Of a stretch of 64,000 nucleotides of DNA, positions 55,270 through 63,641 are shown in pieces (within the stretch, counting starts at the first letter, position 1; each line of letters begins with the position of its first letter). The stretch comes from Umezawaea endophytica (GTDB lineage Bacteria; Actinomycetota; Actinomycetes; Mycobacteriales; Pseudonocardiaceae). The translations under genes and the position numbers were made by a program. The DNA is taken from the NCBI RefSeq assembly GCF_025061645.1, contig NZ_JANYMP010000019.1, positions 52,221-116,220 of the forward strand. The letters are read 5' to 3'. Below the pieces are notes generated by a model. It had not been told where the DNA came from, ran no database searches, and saw only the letters and a program-made list of their open reading frames with translations.

Positions 55270-55791
55270 TCACATCCCGCTGATCAACCTCTCGTCCGCC
55301 GGGTGCATCGCGGTCAGCTTCCGCACGACGGCGATCAGCAGCACGCAGGCGAGTGCGGAGAACACCGCCCCGACCCACGCCGGTAGCAGGCGGGAGCCCG
55401 TGGCGGCCAGGCCGACGAGCCACGCCAGCCACCACGCGAGGACCTGCCGGGTCACCTCGGCGCGCTGGGACTCCGGCGCCCCGGCGGCGGCGACGTCGGC
55501 GACCGCCTGGTAGGGCGCCCACAGGTTGAGGACGGGCACGAACCACACGCCGACCACCCAGCGCGGGCTCCAGCGGTGGACGCGGCCGGGCACCTCGGCG
55601 TTGCGCCGGACCCGGTGTAGCCACACCAGCAGCACCGGCGCGGTGCACGCGAACAGCAGCGCCGCGAAGTAGCGCAGCAGCGGAACGGCGGCGGAAAGCG
55701 GTTGCACGACCGCCTGGGCGGCCAGCAGGGCGTACAGGAGACCGGCCGGTGTCGAGACGACGTGCGGCCTGAGGGTGATCGTCGAGTCCAC
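55270..55791 (-). CDS. DUF4328 membrane protein
   Basis: A 173-residue protein with about four hydrophobic segments. The block RWVVGVWFVPVLNLWAPYQA identifies DUF4328. The start at GTG 55791 lacks an obvious ribosome site. Function unknown; no neighbours point to one. Confidence 0.82.
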   Translation of the reverse strand: MDSTITLRPHVVSTPAGLLYALLAAQAVVQPLSAAVPLLRYFAALLFACTAPVLLVWLHRVRRNAEVPGRVHRWSPRWVVGVWFVPVLNLWAPYQAVADVAAAGAPESQRAEVTRQVLAWWLAWLVGLAATGSRLLPAWVGAVFSALACVLLIAVVRKLTAMHPADERLISGM

Positions 55792-55872
55792 GCCACCCCC
55801 GCTCCGACTGCGCTGACCTGCCTCGATTCTAGATCCACTCGACGTTCGGGCAACTCCACCGATCAGTTCGAG

Positions 55873-56673
55873 TCAGGGCTGCTTGACGCCGACGGCCCCG
55901 TAGGAGAGGCAGGAGGCGGAACTCGCGTCCTCGCCGTCCTCGTGCCACCGGCCCGTCGGGACGAGGCCCGGTTCGAGCAGGTCGAACCCCGTGAACAGCT
56001 CGACCACCTCGGCCGCGCGGCGGGGTGTGAGGGTGACACCGCTGACCGTCGCGAGGTCGGCGACCTTGACCATCAGGTCGGGTTCGAGGTCGGCGGTCAG
56101 GTGCGAGATGACGAGGTGGCTGCCCGGCGCCATCGCCTCGCGGTACTTCGCCACCACGTCGACGGGCCGGTCGTGGTCGGACAGGTACGGGAGGATGCCG
56201 ACCATCACGACGGCGACGGGCTCGTCGAGGTCGAGCAGCGCGGCGGTCTCGGGGGCGTTCAGCACGGCGTCCGGGTCGCGGACGTCGGCGTGCACGACCG
56301 CGGCGGTGGCGCTGCCGCGAAGCATCGCCCGGCCGTGCGCGACGGTCGCCGCCTCGTTGTCCACGTAGACGACCCGGCAGGACGGGTCGACCCGCTCGGC
56401 GACCTCGTGGACGTTGCCCGCGGTCGGGATGCCGGAGCCGAGGTCCAGGAACTGGCGGATGCCCGACGCGGCGCACAGGCGGACGGCTCGGCGCAGGAAC
56501 GACCGGGACGTGCGGGCCACCTCGTCGACGGCGAAGAGCTTGATGGAGCGTTCGGCGAACTCGCGGTCGACCGCGAAGTTGTGCGCTCCACCGAGGTAGT
56601 AGTCGAAGAGCCGCGCCACGTTCGGGCGCTCGGCATCGCCGTCGGACGACACCCGCTTCGGGCCCTCTTGCAC
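55873..56673 (-). CDS. SAM-dependent methyltransferase (PF04672 type)
   Basis: A 266-residue protein with PNVARLFDYYLGGAHNFAVD and FLDLGSGIPTAGNVHEVAE, hallmarks of the actinomycete Methyltransf_19 family; VVYVDNEAATVAHGRAML forms the second SAM-binding strand. Substrate unknown. GTG 56673 was chosen for GAGGT 5 bases upstream; GTG 56685 is the alternative. Many paralogues occur in actinomycete genomes. Confidence 0.88.
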   Translation of the reverse strand: MQEGPKRVSSDGDAERPNVARLFDYYLGGAHNFAVDREFAERSIKLFAVDEVARTSRSFLRRAVRLCAASGIRQFLDLGSGIPTAGNVHEVAERVDPSCRVVYVDNEAATVAHGRAMLRGSATAAVVHADVRDPDAVLNAPETAALLDLDEPVAVVMVGILPYLSDHDRPVDVVAKYREAMAPGSHLVISHLTADLEPDLMVKVADLATVSGVTLTPRRAAEVVELFTGFDLLEPGLVPTGRWHEDGEDASSASCLSYGAVGVKQP

Positions 56674-56806
56674 CGCACACCTCACCCTGGAACGTCCCGG
56701 AGCAGCGCGAACTCTTCGTCGCACGGTATCCGGCTACTCCGTTCGTGTCCATCCGCCAAAAGTGAACACGTAGGGTGATTATTACTGGTGGAAGCTACCC
56801 GCGCCA

Positions 56807-56840
56807 CACCCGGCCGAGGGAGTGACCCCTCGACCGGGTG
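56807..56840 (-). terminator. Hairpin after the trypsin-like protease
   Basis: Nested stems CACCCGG/CCGGGTG and CGAGGG/CCCTCG, each pair separated by one mismatched base, lie 8 bases beyond the protease stop. Confidence 0.6.
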
Positions 56841-56847
56841 AACCGGG

Positions 56848-57591
56848 TTACACGCCTGCCAGTGACTGGATCCACGGGCGGTAGCGGGTGATGTTGGTGT
56901 AGTTCGAGACGTTCGCGCGGTCGCTCGTCGAGGCGACGCCGACCTGGTAGCGGCGGCCGTCCACCGGGCTCGTGGCGAACATCGGGCCGCCGGAGTCCCC
57001 ACCGGCCGCGATGCCGTTGACGCGGCGCACCGACACGGCGATGCCGCCGCGGTAGTCACGGCCGTTGACGTTGGTCACGGTGGTGTCCGCGACCTTGAGG
57101 TAGCGCGACTGGCAGTTGATCTCGGGCTGGTTGGTGCAGGTCGCGCCCCAGCCGTAGAGCTGCACGGTCTGGCCGTTGCGCACGGCCGTGGTCGTGCCGA
57201 GCGGCGCGTACGTGGTCGAGACCGAACGGTCGATCTTGACCAGCGCGAGGTCGACCGACGGGTGCTGGGTGATGCTGACCGCGTTGACCAGCGTGCCGCC
57301 GGTCGTCTGGTCGAGGCTGCCGACGCGGAACGTGTACGTCGCCGAGCTGGCCACGCAGTGCTGCGCGGTCAGGATCCAGGTCGGGGCGATGATCGACGCC
57401 GAGCAGTTCTCGCGGCCGTTGGCGAAGAGCCGGGCCGCCCAGGGGGCGTTGCTCGCGGTGCCGCCCCCGATGATGAACGGGGTCACGTCGCCGGGCACCG
57501 GTTGGGCCGAGGCGACGGGCGCCAGGGAGGTGAAGGCCGCGAGTGCCGCGGCTCCACCGATCAGCGCGGACAGGGTGCGCTTGAATCGCAT
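56848..57591 (-). CDS. Secreted trypsin-like serine protease (S1)
   Basis: A 247-residue exported protease. A signal peptide (RTLSALIGGAAALAAFTSLA, cleavage near ASAQP) and a short propeptide lead to IIGGGTASNAPWAARL, whose Ile-Ile-Gly-Gly start is the activation site. His78 (TAQHC), Asp114 (SVDLALVKID) and Ser200 (GGDSGGPM) form the triad. Four to six cysteines can form disulfides. It likely digests extracellular protein, complementing the subtilase at 22.6 kb. ATG 57591 is the only plausible start before the signal peptide. Confidence 0.95.
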   Translation of the reverse strand: MRFKRTLSALIGGAAALAAFTSLAPVASAQPVPGDVTPFIIGGGTASNAPWAARLFANGRENCSASIIAPTWILTAQHCVASSATYTFRVGSLDQTTGGTLVNAVSITQHPSVDLALVKIDRSVSTTYAPLGTTTAVRNGQTVQLYGWGATCTNQPEINCQSRYLKVADTTVTNVNGRDYRGGIAVSVRRVNGIAAGGDSGGPMFATSPVDGRRYQVGVASTSDRANVSNYTNITRYRPWIQSLAGV

Positions 57592-57666
57592 GTGATGTCA
57601 CCTAACGAACGCAGGGAGTGGTGAATTCACCTCCCTCAGCGTCACGCTTCCGGGTGACATGGGACA

Positions 57667-57704
57667 CCCTCCGATGGTTGGCGGAACACCCGACCTTCGG
57701 AGGG
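57667..57704 (-). terminator. Hairpin after the membrane protein gene
   Basis: CCCTCCGA and TCGGAGGG pair across a 22-base loop, 62 bases beyond the stop of the gene at 57766 and before the S1 protease start. Confidence 0.4.
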
Positions 57705-57765
57705 AAGCCAAAAGCACTAATCGAACTAATCGGGCGATTCCGGCGGGGGAACCAGCCCGAGGGGT

Positions 57766-58173
57766 CTATTCGTCGGCGTCGGGCTCGTCCACCCCGAGCG
57801 TCCAGCGCCGCACCGGGTTGGTGAACAGCAGCGCGATCACCACGACCACGTAGATCCCGATCAGCGACCCGATGAGCTGCTGCCCGGACGGGCCGTACAT
57901 GTACCAGGCGACGCCCAGCAGGAGGAGCTGCACGACGATCGACGGCGAACGCGCCCATCGCCTGCCGAGGACCAGTCCGACACCCGCGGCGAGCACACCC
58001 GCGCACAGGACGGTGAAGTAGCCCGCCTCGCCGAGGACCTTGCCGGTCGACTCGGCGCCGCCGAACGCCCGCACGACGAGCGCCACGGCGAACGCGATGC
58101 CCGCCAGGCCCTGGAGCGCGGTGAGCACCCCGGCCACCCTCACGGCGCCGGGGACCTGCGTCTGGTTCGCCAC
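57766..58173 (-). CDS. Integral membrane protein (135 aa), unknown function
   Basis: A 135-residue protein with four hydrophobic segments (AGVLTALQGLAGIAFAVALV; YFTVLCAGVLAAGVGLVLG; IVVQLLLLGVAWYMYG; IGIYVVVVIALLFTNP) and an acidic C-terminal tail. Syntenic proteins are found beside the diacylglycerol-kinase-like gene in relatives, to my knowledge. GTG 58173 has GAGGGG about 7 bases upstream. Divergent from the lipid kinase gene. Confidence 0.78.
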   Translation of the reverse strand: MANQTQVPGAVRVAGVLTALQGLAGIAFAVALVVRAFGGAESTGKVLGEAGYFTVLCAGVLAAGVGLVLGRRWARSPSIVVQLLLLGVAWYMYGPSGQQLIGSLIGIYVVVVIALLFTNPVRRWTLGVDEPDADE

Positions 58174-58433
58174 CTGCGAGCCCCTCACGACGGTGCATAA
58201 CGGTCTGTGGTCGTCACGGATCGTAGGCCACCCGTCCGGACCTCCCATCCGGCAGGCGGAGGCGCGAAGATCAAGGGGTCTTCGGCTTGCCGGCGGTCCG
58301 CTGGGGTGCACTTGCCGTAGATGGGACTACGACGCGGGCGAAAGGAGATTTGGACCACTCCAGCGCGCTCAGGACCCCTCGTACGAGGGGCGCGCGGGCC
58401 GTCCGCGGTCACGCGCTGTCCTACTCTTCCAGT

Positions 58434-59390
58434 GTGCGCGCACTTCTGGTGGTCAACCCACAGGCGACATCGACCACGGCCGGAGGCCGGGACGTGCTGG
58501 CCCACGCGTTGGCCAGCACGGTGAAGCTCGACGTCGTCGAGACGCGGTACCGGGGCCACGCCGGTGACGTCGCGGCCCAGGCGGTCGCCGACGGGTACGG
58601 CATGGTCGTCGCGCACGGTGGCGACGGCACGGTCAACGAGGTCGTCAATGGGATGCTCCGCGCCGGTCTCTCCCCGGAACTCCCGATGCTCGGGGTAGTC
58701 CCCGGCGGTTCGGCGAACGTCTTCGCGGGCGCGCTCGGCCTGCCGCGCGACCCCGTGGAAGCCACCTACCGCCTGCTCCAGGCCATCGAGCACGGCACCA
58801 GCCGCCGCGTCGGGCTCGGCAAGGTCGCGTCGAGCGGCCTGCCCACGTCCACCACCTCGGACAACGACCGCTGGTTCACGTTCAACGCCGGTGTCGGCTG
58901 GGACGCGGACGTGGTCGCGGACGTCGAGGCGCAGCGCGCCAAGGGCCGCGAGGCCAGCCCCTCCCTCTACGCGCGCACCGCGCTGGCCAGCTACGTCAAC
59001 CAGCGCAAGCGCACGCCCTCGCTCACGGTGCAGATCCCCGGCGAGGAGCAGATCACGGACCTGCGGATGGCGTTCGTGTCGAACACCGACCCGTGGACCT
59101 ACCTGGGCGGCAAGGCGATCCGCCTCAACCCGTCCACGTCGTTCGACAACGACCTCGGCCTGTTCGCGCTGCGCGACCTCGGGCTGCCGACGGTGCTGCG
59201 GTACGTGGGCCACCTGCTCGTGCGGGACGGGAATCCCAAAGGCGGGAACCTCTTGCGGCGCGACGACGTTGAATACGTTCGGGTGACGAGCAAGGAGCCG
59301 GTCAACCTCCAGGTCGACGGCGATCTGCTCGGTGATTGCACCGAGGTCGAGTTCACGTCCGTTCGGGAAGCTCTCACCGTCGCGGTGTGA
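58434..59390 (+). CDS. Diacylglycerol kinase-family lipid kinase
   Basis: A 318-residue member of the DAGK catalytic family. VNPQATSTTAGGRD and the nucleotide-binding VVAHGGDGTVNEVVNGML with VVPGGSANVFA are diagnostic. It may phosphorylate diacylglycerol or a related lipid at the membrane. TACTCT ends 6 bases before GTG 58434 and there is no ribosome site, as for leaderless genes. Its position before whiB1 matches the mycobacterial order (Rv3218-whiB1). Confidence 0.92.
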   Translation: MRALLVVNPQATSTTAGGRDVLAHALASTVKLDVVETRYRGHAGDVAAQAVADGYGMVVAHGGDGTVNEVVNGMLRAGLSPELPMLGVVPGGSANVFAGALGLPRDPVEATYRLLQAIEHGTSRRVGLGKVASSGLPTSTTSDNDRWFTFNAGVGWDADVVADVEAQRAKGREASPSLYARTALASYVNQRKRTPSLTVQIPGEEQITDLRMAFVSNTDPWTYLGGKAIRLNPSTSFDNDLGLFALRDLGLPTVLRYVGHLLVRDGNPKGGNLLRRDDVEYVRVTSKEPVNLQVDGDLLGDCTEVEFTSVREALTVAV

Positions 59391-59483
59391 TCACCGTGTG
59401 ATGATCTTGCGACCGACCTGCGATGTTCGACCAGATGCGAACTTCGTAGAGTGAAACCGCTGGTGAACGGTGTCGATCTTTTG

Positions 59484-59515
59484 GGTGAGTTCACTCACCG
59501 GGTTAGTGCTAACCC
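59484..59515 (+). promoter_or_regulatory. CRP-like site and second palindrome before whiB1
   Basis: GGTGAGTTCACTCACC (59484-59499) fits the CRP/GlxR pattern GTGA-N6-TCAC. It abuts a second palindrome, GGGTTAGTGCTAACCC (59500-59515). A TTGACA -35 box follows at 59517-59522. In M. tuberculosis, whiB1 is controlled by cAMP through CRP (Rv3676), which supports a regulatory role. Confidence 0.65.
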
Positions 59516-59616
59516 CTTGACATCCCCGCCGTTCGTGAAAGCATTCACAAGCACCCCAAAAACGACCGCTGACGATCGGCGTGCCTTCGAGCGCGCCTAG
59601 CTGAGGAGTAGTTCCA

Positions 59617-59871
59617 ATGGACTGGCGCCACCGCGCAATCTGCCGCGACGAGGACCCCGAGCTGTTCTTCCCCGTGGGGAATAGCGGTCCTGCGCTCTTG
59701 CAGATCGCCGAGGCGAAGACCGTCTGCCGCCGCTGCCCCGTCGTCTCCGACTGCCTCGCGTGGGCACTGGAGAGCGGCCAGGACGCCGGCGTGTGGGGCG
59801 GGATGAGCGAAGACGAACGTCGTGCGCTCAAGCGCCGCAACGCCCGTACGCGGGCCCGGAGCAACGCCTGA
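59617..59871 (+). CDS. whiB1: WhiB-family iron-sulfur transcription factor (WhiB1-type)
   Basis: An 84-residue [4Fe-4S] protein. Cys9, Cys37, Cys40 and Cys46 (CRRCPVVSDC) bind the cluster, GVWGGMSEDERR is the turn that contacts the sigma-A subunit, and the basic tail KRRNARTRARSNA binds DNA. WhiB1 senses nitric oxide and is essential in mycobacteria. GAGGAG lies 9 bases before the ATG. The upstream CRP-like palindrome and the neighbouring pdtaS, bL37 and sigR genes reproduce the mycobacterial locus. Confidence 0.95.
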   Translation: MDWRHRAICRDEDPELFFPVGNSGPALLQIAEAKTVCRRCPVVSDCLAWALESGQDAGVWGGMSEDERRALKRRNARTRARSNA

Positions 59872-59912
59872 GTCGCAAGACCGGCAGTTGGCACCGACCT
59901 AGAACAGAAGAA

Positions 59913-59956
59913 GAACGTAGGGCCCGACACCGTGCCAGGTGTCGGGCCCTACGTTC
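59913..59956 (+). terminator. Terminator of whiB1
   Basis: A 19-bp perfect stem (GAACGTAGGGCCCGACACC and complement) with a 6-base loop, followed by TTTC, 41 bases after the whiB1 stop. Confidence 0.9.
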
Positions 59957-60030
59957 TTTCGTTTGCACACCCTCCCGCATGACCACGAGGCGCCGCTGAG
60001 GCTGGTCGCCACGTGTGCACGGGGCACAGT

Positions 60031-61509
60031 TTAACGCCGCCCCCTGAGGGGCACGCGCAGGACCGCCTCTGTACCGCCTCGGGGCCTCCGCCGCAAGCTC
60101 AACGAACCCCTCAGTTCGGATTCCACGAGGGTCCGGACGATCTGCAAACCGAGCCTCTCGGTGCGCTCCAGCGAGAAGCCCTGCGGCAGTCCCTTGCCGT
60201 CGTCGGCGATCACCACGTCGAGCCAGCGGGCCGACCTCTCGGCGTGCACCACCACCTCCCCGCGCTGGCCAGGGGCGTACGCGTGCTCGAAGGCGTTCTG
60301 CACGAGCTCGGTCAGGACCATCACCAGAGGGGTCGCCAACTCGGCCGCGACGACCCCGAACGGACCCTCCCGGCGCACCGACACCTGGGTCTCGGTGGTG
60401 GCCACGTCGCTCATCATCGGAATCACCCGGTCGACGACGTCGTCCAGGTCCACCCGCTCGTCCACGGACATCGACAGCGTCTCGTGCACGAGTGCGATGG
60501 ACGTCACCCTGCGCACCGACTCGGCCAACGCCTCGCGCGCCTCCTCGTTGCTCGTGCGCCGCGACTGCAACCGCAGCAGCGCCGCCACCGTCTGGAGGTT
60601 GTTCTTCACCCGGTGGTGGATCTCGCGGATCGTGGCGTCCTTCGACATCAGCGCCCGGTCGCGCCTGCGGACCTCCGTGACGTCGCGGCACAGCACCAGC
60701 GCGCCCGCCGGGTTGCCGCGCGGCCGCAGCGGCAGCGCGCGGAACAGCACCGACGCGCCGCGGCGAGACTCGGCCTCCATGCGCATGCTCGGGTTGCCGT
60801 CCACCGCCGCCCGGAACCGCTGCGCGATCTCCGTCGCGTCGAACGGGTCGTCGATCAGCGACCGCGTCAGCGGCGCCAACTGCACCCCGATCAGGTCGGA
60901 CGCGTGGCCCATGCGGTGGTACGCCGACAGCGCGTTGGGGCTGGCGAACACCACGGCGCCCGCCGCGTCCAGCCGGATGAACCCGTCACCGACGCGCGGA
61001 CTCGTGTGCACGTCCGGGGACGGCTCGGTCGTCGGGAACGTGCCGTCCGCGATCATCTGGCACAGGTCCGCCGCGCTGCCCAGGTACGAGATCTCCAGCG
61101 GGCTCGGCACGCGCGGCACGGCCAGGTTCGTGTTGCGGCTGATGACCGCGATGACCTGCTTGCCCAGCCGCACCGGGATCGTCTCGCGCCGCACGGGCAC
61201 CCCGAGGTGCCACAGCGGGTCCTCCTCGCGGCAGATCCGCGACTCGATGATCGCCCGCCGGAGCTGCGGGTGCTCCTCGACCTGCATGGAGCTGCCGACG
61301 ACGTCCTCCGGGTGCGCGGTCGGCGCCGTGGTCGGCCGCGCCTGCGCGACGCAGAGGAACGTGGCGTCGTCCAACGGCACCCAGAGCAGGAAGTCCGCGA
61401 ACGACAGGTCCGAGAGCAACTGCCACTCGGCCACGACGAGTTGCAGGTGGTCGACGGCCGCGCCGGACAGCCTGGTGTGCTCGGCGAGCAGATCCGTGAG
61501 GGTGGACAC
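60031..61509 (-). CDS. pdtaS: Two-component sensor histidine kinase PdtaS
   Basis: A 492-residue cytosolic kinase. A GAF-like N-terminal domain (about 1-150) and a PAS domain (about 165-280) precede HisKA_2 with IREIHHRVKNNLQTVAALLR (phospho-acceptor His298/299) and an HATPase domain (TELVQNAFEHAY, DDGKGLP). In mycobacteria PdtaS phosphorylates PdtaR, an ANTAR RNA-binding antiterminator, in nutrient and metal/NO responses. No pdtaR is in the window; in mycobacteria it is also unlinked. Start is GTG at 61509. Confidence 0.93.
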   Translation of the reverse strand: MSTLTDLLAEHTRLSGAAVDHLQLVVAEWQLLSDLSFADFLLWVPLDDATFLCVAQARPTTAPTAHPEDVVGSSMQVEEHPQLRRAIIESRICREEDPLWHLGVPVRRETIPVRLGKQVIAVISRNTNLAVPRVPSPLEISYLGSAADLCQMIADGTFPTTEPSPDVHTSPRVGDGFIRLDAAGAVVFASPNALSAYHRMGHASDLIGVQLAPLTRSLIDDPFDATEIAQRFRAAVDGNPSMRMEAESRRGASVLFRALPLRPRGNPAGALVLCRDVTEVRRRDRALMSKDATIREIHHRVKNNLQTVAALLRLQSRRTSNEEAREALAESVRRVTSIALVHETLSMSVDERVDLDDVVDRVIPMMSDVATTETQVSVRREGPFGVVAAELATPLVMVLTELVQNAFEHAYAPGQRGEVVVHAERSARWLDVVIADDGKGLPQGFSLERTERLGLQIVRTLVESELRGSLSLRRRPRGGTEAVLRVPLRGRR

Positions 61510-61605
61510 GCGTCATACAACCACGGTTCAGACCGCTTCCAGCGCGCGGGAGAGCCCGTGTCACACTGGGGAGAAGCAGTTGACCTGATGCTCAAGGAGA
61601 CACCC

Positions 61606-61680
61606 ATGTCGAAGCGTGCCCGCAAGCGCCGCGATCGCAAAAAGGGTGGCGCTAACCACGGGAAGCGCCCCAACGCCTGA
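61606..61680 (+). CDS. 50S ribosomal protein bL37
   Basis: A 24-residue, strongly basic protein (MSKRARKRRDRKKGGANHGK plus RPNA). It fits the actinobacteria-specific large-subunit protein bL37, first seen in mycobacterial ribosome structures. AAGGAG lies 6 bases before the ATG, and a terminator follows. Its place between pdtaS and rsrA matches mycobacteria. At this size it is easily missed. Confidence 0.9.
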   Translation: MSKRARKRRDRKKGGANHGKRPNA

Positions 61681-61691
61681 TTCCAGGCCGA

Positions 61692-61731
61692 CGGAAGGCC
61701 CCCTCGGGACGAGTCCCGAGGGGGCCTTCCG
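61692..61731 (+). terminator. Terminator of the bL37 gene
   Basis: An 18- to 19-bp stem (CGGAAGGCCCCCTCGGGAC and complement) with a very short loop, followed by GTTTCC, 11 bases after the stop. Confidence 0.88.
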
Positions 61732-61820
61732 CGTTTCCGTCCGCCGTGGACGGTGCCGCTCCCACCGCACGCGAAAGGCCGCCCCGCAGGACGGCCTTCG
61801 CGAACGTTCGCCGGGAAGCG

Positions 61821-62126
61821 CTACTCCTCGACCACCTTGATCGTCGTCGTCCGCACCTCGACCGCGCCGTGCTGCACCAACGTCTCGTGGATGCGCGCGC
61901 GCAACCGCTCCTTCAACGTCTCGGGCGCGTGCTCACCCCCGCACTTGCGGGCCAGCAGCATCTTGAGGTGCTCCTCGATCCCGTACTGCTCAAGGCACGG
62001 GTGGCACTCCTCCAGGTGTTTCTGGAGCAGCTCCTTGCGCTTGACGTCGCACTCCTGGTCCAGGAACAACCAGACCTCGGAGAGGACCTCCGAGCAGTCG
62101 GTGTCGTGGGGTTCACCGCAGTTCAT
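61821..62126 (-). CDS. rsrA: Mycothiol-system anti-sigma-R factor
   Basis: A 101-residue zinc-binding redox switch. Cys3, Cys11 and the motif HLEECHPC (His37, Cys41, Cys44) match the zinc site of Streptomyces RsrA; Cys62 is an extra cysteine. Disulfide stress ejects zinc and frees SigR. The ATG overlaps the sigR stop (ATGA), the standard coupled arrangement. Confidence 0.95.
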   Translation of the reverse strand: MNCGEPHDTDCSEVLSEVWLFLDQECDVKRKELLQKHLEECHPCLEQYGIEEHLKMLLARKCGGEHAPETLKERLRARIHETLVQHGAVEVRTTTIKVVEE

Positions 62127-62881
62127 CGCCCCGCCACCTCTTCCTCGGGCTGACCGTTGCGCAGGAAACCGCGCTCGCGCGCGACGTCGGAGAGCTGCTC
62201 GCGCAACTGGCGACGGCCCCGGTGCAACCGGGACATCACCGTGCCGATGGGGGTGCCCATGATGTCGGCGATCTCCTTGTACGCGAAGCCTTCGACGTCA
62301 GCAAGGTATACCGCGATCCGGAACTCCTCCGGAAGACGCTGGAGGGCTTCCTTCACGTCGTTGTCCGGCAGCAGGTCCATCGCCTCGACCTCGGCCGACC
62401 GCAGACCGCGCGACGTGTGGCTCTCGGCCTTCGCCAACTGCCAGTCGGTGATCTCGTCGGTCGGCGACTGCAACGGCTGCCGCTGCTTCTTCCGGTACCC
62501 GTTGATGTAGGTGTTGGTGAGGATCCGGTACAGCCACGCCTTCAGGTTCGTGCCCTGCGAGAACGAGGCGAAGGCCGCGTACGCCTTCAGGTACGTCTCC
62601 TGCACCAGGTCCTCGGCGTCGGCCGGGTTCCGCGTCATCCGCAACGCGGCCGCGTACAACTGGTCGAGCAGCGGCATCGCGTCGCGCTCGAACCGAGCGG
62701 CCCGCTCCGCGGGTGTCTCATCCGTCGGGTTGGCCTGCGAACGGGTGGCGGGCACCGCGCTCCTCTCCCGCCGACCCGATGATGGCGCGACGGCTACTGC
62801 TGGCTGGGACGAGTCCCAGAATACGCGGACCTGCTCCACCGAGCCGTCAACCGGCCGCTGCTCCATCACCTCGGTAACCAC
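62123..62881 (-). CDS. sigR: ECF sigma factor SigR/SigH for thiol-oxidative stress
   Basis: A 252-residue sigma factor. An N-terminal extension of about 60 residues precedes region 2 ([20 protein letters not shown]) and region 4 ([19 protein letters not shown], then [15 protein letters not shown]). It controls thioredoxin, mycothiol and protein-quality genes in relatives. GTG 62881 lies just downstream of a SigR-type promoter, so it may be made from an almost leaderless stress transcript; ATG 62866 is an alternative. In Streptomyces, short and long SigR forms differ in stability. Confidence 0.95.
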   Translation of the reverse strand: MVTEVMEQRPVDGSVEQVRVFWDSSQPAVAVAPSSGRRERSAVPATRSQANPTDETPAERAARFERDAMPLLDQLYAAALRMTRNPADAEDLVQETYLKAYAAFASFSQGTNLKAWLYRILTNTYINGYRKKQRQPLQSPTDEITDWQLAKAESHTSRGLRSAEVEAMDLLPDNDVKEALQRLPEEFRIAVYLADVEGFAYKEIADIMGTPIGTVMSRLHRGRRQLREQLSDVARERGFLRNGQPEEEVAGR

Positions 62882-62890
62882 ACTCCCCCA

Positions 62891-62917
62891 AACGCGCTAC
62901 CAAGTCCCAACATTCCC
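62891..62917 (-). promoter_or_regulatory. SigR-dependent autoregulatory promoter
   Basis: On the minus strand GGGAAT (62917-62912) and GTT (62893-62891) are separated by exactly 18 bases, the SigR/SigH consensus (GGAAT-N18-GTT). It lies 9 bases before the sigR GTG start. Confidence 0.85.
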
Positions 62918-62934
62918 CCCGATATCGTTCCCCC

Positions 62935-63411
62935 ATGGCCGGACGCGGGACCCCCGCCACAGCCCTGCTGGACAAGCAGCGCGTGGCCCACACCCTCCAC
63001 TCATACGCCCACGACCCACGCCACGAGTCCTACGGACTGGAAGCAGCGGAAGCACTGGGCCTGGTACCAGGACGAGTGTTCAAGACACTGGTGGTGGACC
63101 TGGACGGCCACCTGGCAGTAGGCGTGGTACCCGTCACAGTCCAATTGGACCTCAAGGCCTTGGCAACAGCCTTGAAGGGCAAGAAGGCAAAGATGGCCGA
63201 GGTAACAGCAGCAGAACGCGCCACAGGCTACGTAGCAGGCGGCATCTCCCCACTAGGCCAGAAAAAACGACTGCCAGTGGTACTGGACACCTCAGCAGAA
63301 GACTTCGACACCATCTTCTGCAGCGCAGGCAGAAGAGGCCTAGAAGTAGAAATCACCCCAACAGACCTAATCAGACTAACCAACGCAGTAGTAGCACAAA
63401 TCTCAGCCTAA
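62935..63411 (+). CDS. ybaK: Cys-tRNA(Pro) deacylase, YbaK family
   Basis: A 158-residue editing enzyme that hydrolyses mischarged Cys-tRNA(Pro). KTLVVDLDG, the catalytic Lys in LKGKKAKMAE and GYVAGGISPLGQKK are typical. TATCGT ends 6 bases before the ATG and there is no ribosome site, fitting a leaderless mRNA. Codons in its second half use A at third positions far more often than neighbouring genes. Divergent from sigR, with which it shares a 53-base gap. Confidence 0.93.
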   Translation: MAGRGTPATALLDKQRVAHTLHSYAHDPRHESYGLEAAEALGLVPGRVFKTLVVDLDGHLAVGVVPVTVQLDLKALATALKGKKAKMAEVTAAERATGYVAGGISPLGQKKRLPVVLDTSAEDFDTIFCSAGRRGLEVEITPTDLIRLTNAVVAQISA

Positions 63412-63461
63412 ACCGGACCAAAAAACCGACCACCCACAAACCGGACGCCGCCCACCCAACC

Positions 63462-63579
63462 GTGGCCGATTTTACTTGGGGGATTTGCCCCTTAAACTTG
63501 CGTCGGACGGCAGCTTCACCTCTGCCCTTTATTGTCCGACGAAGGGGCAAATCTAGGGGCCCCAAGTCAAATCGGCCAC
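63462..63579. repeat. Large nested inverted-repeat element
   Basis: The two halves pair in blocks: GTGGCCGATTT with AAATCGGCCAC, ACTTGGGG with CCCCAAGT, ATTTGCCCC with GGGGCAAAT, and GTCGGAC with GTCCGAC, separated by short mismatches. The loop is 25 bases. It lies 50 bases after ybaK and 62 bases before the stop of the convergent hydrolase gene. No terminator-type T-run is present. Confidence 0.8.
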
Positions 63580-63641
63580 CCCCACGCTGGACCTCCGGTA
63601 CGCACCCCAACCCCCACCAAACCCACCGGACCCCCACCCCC

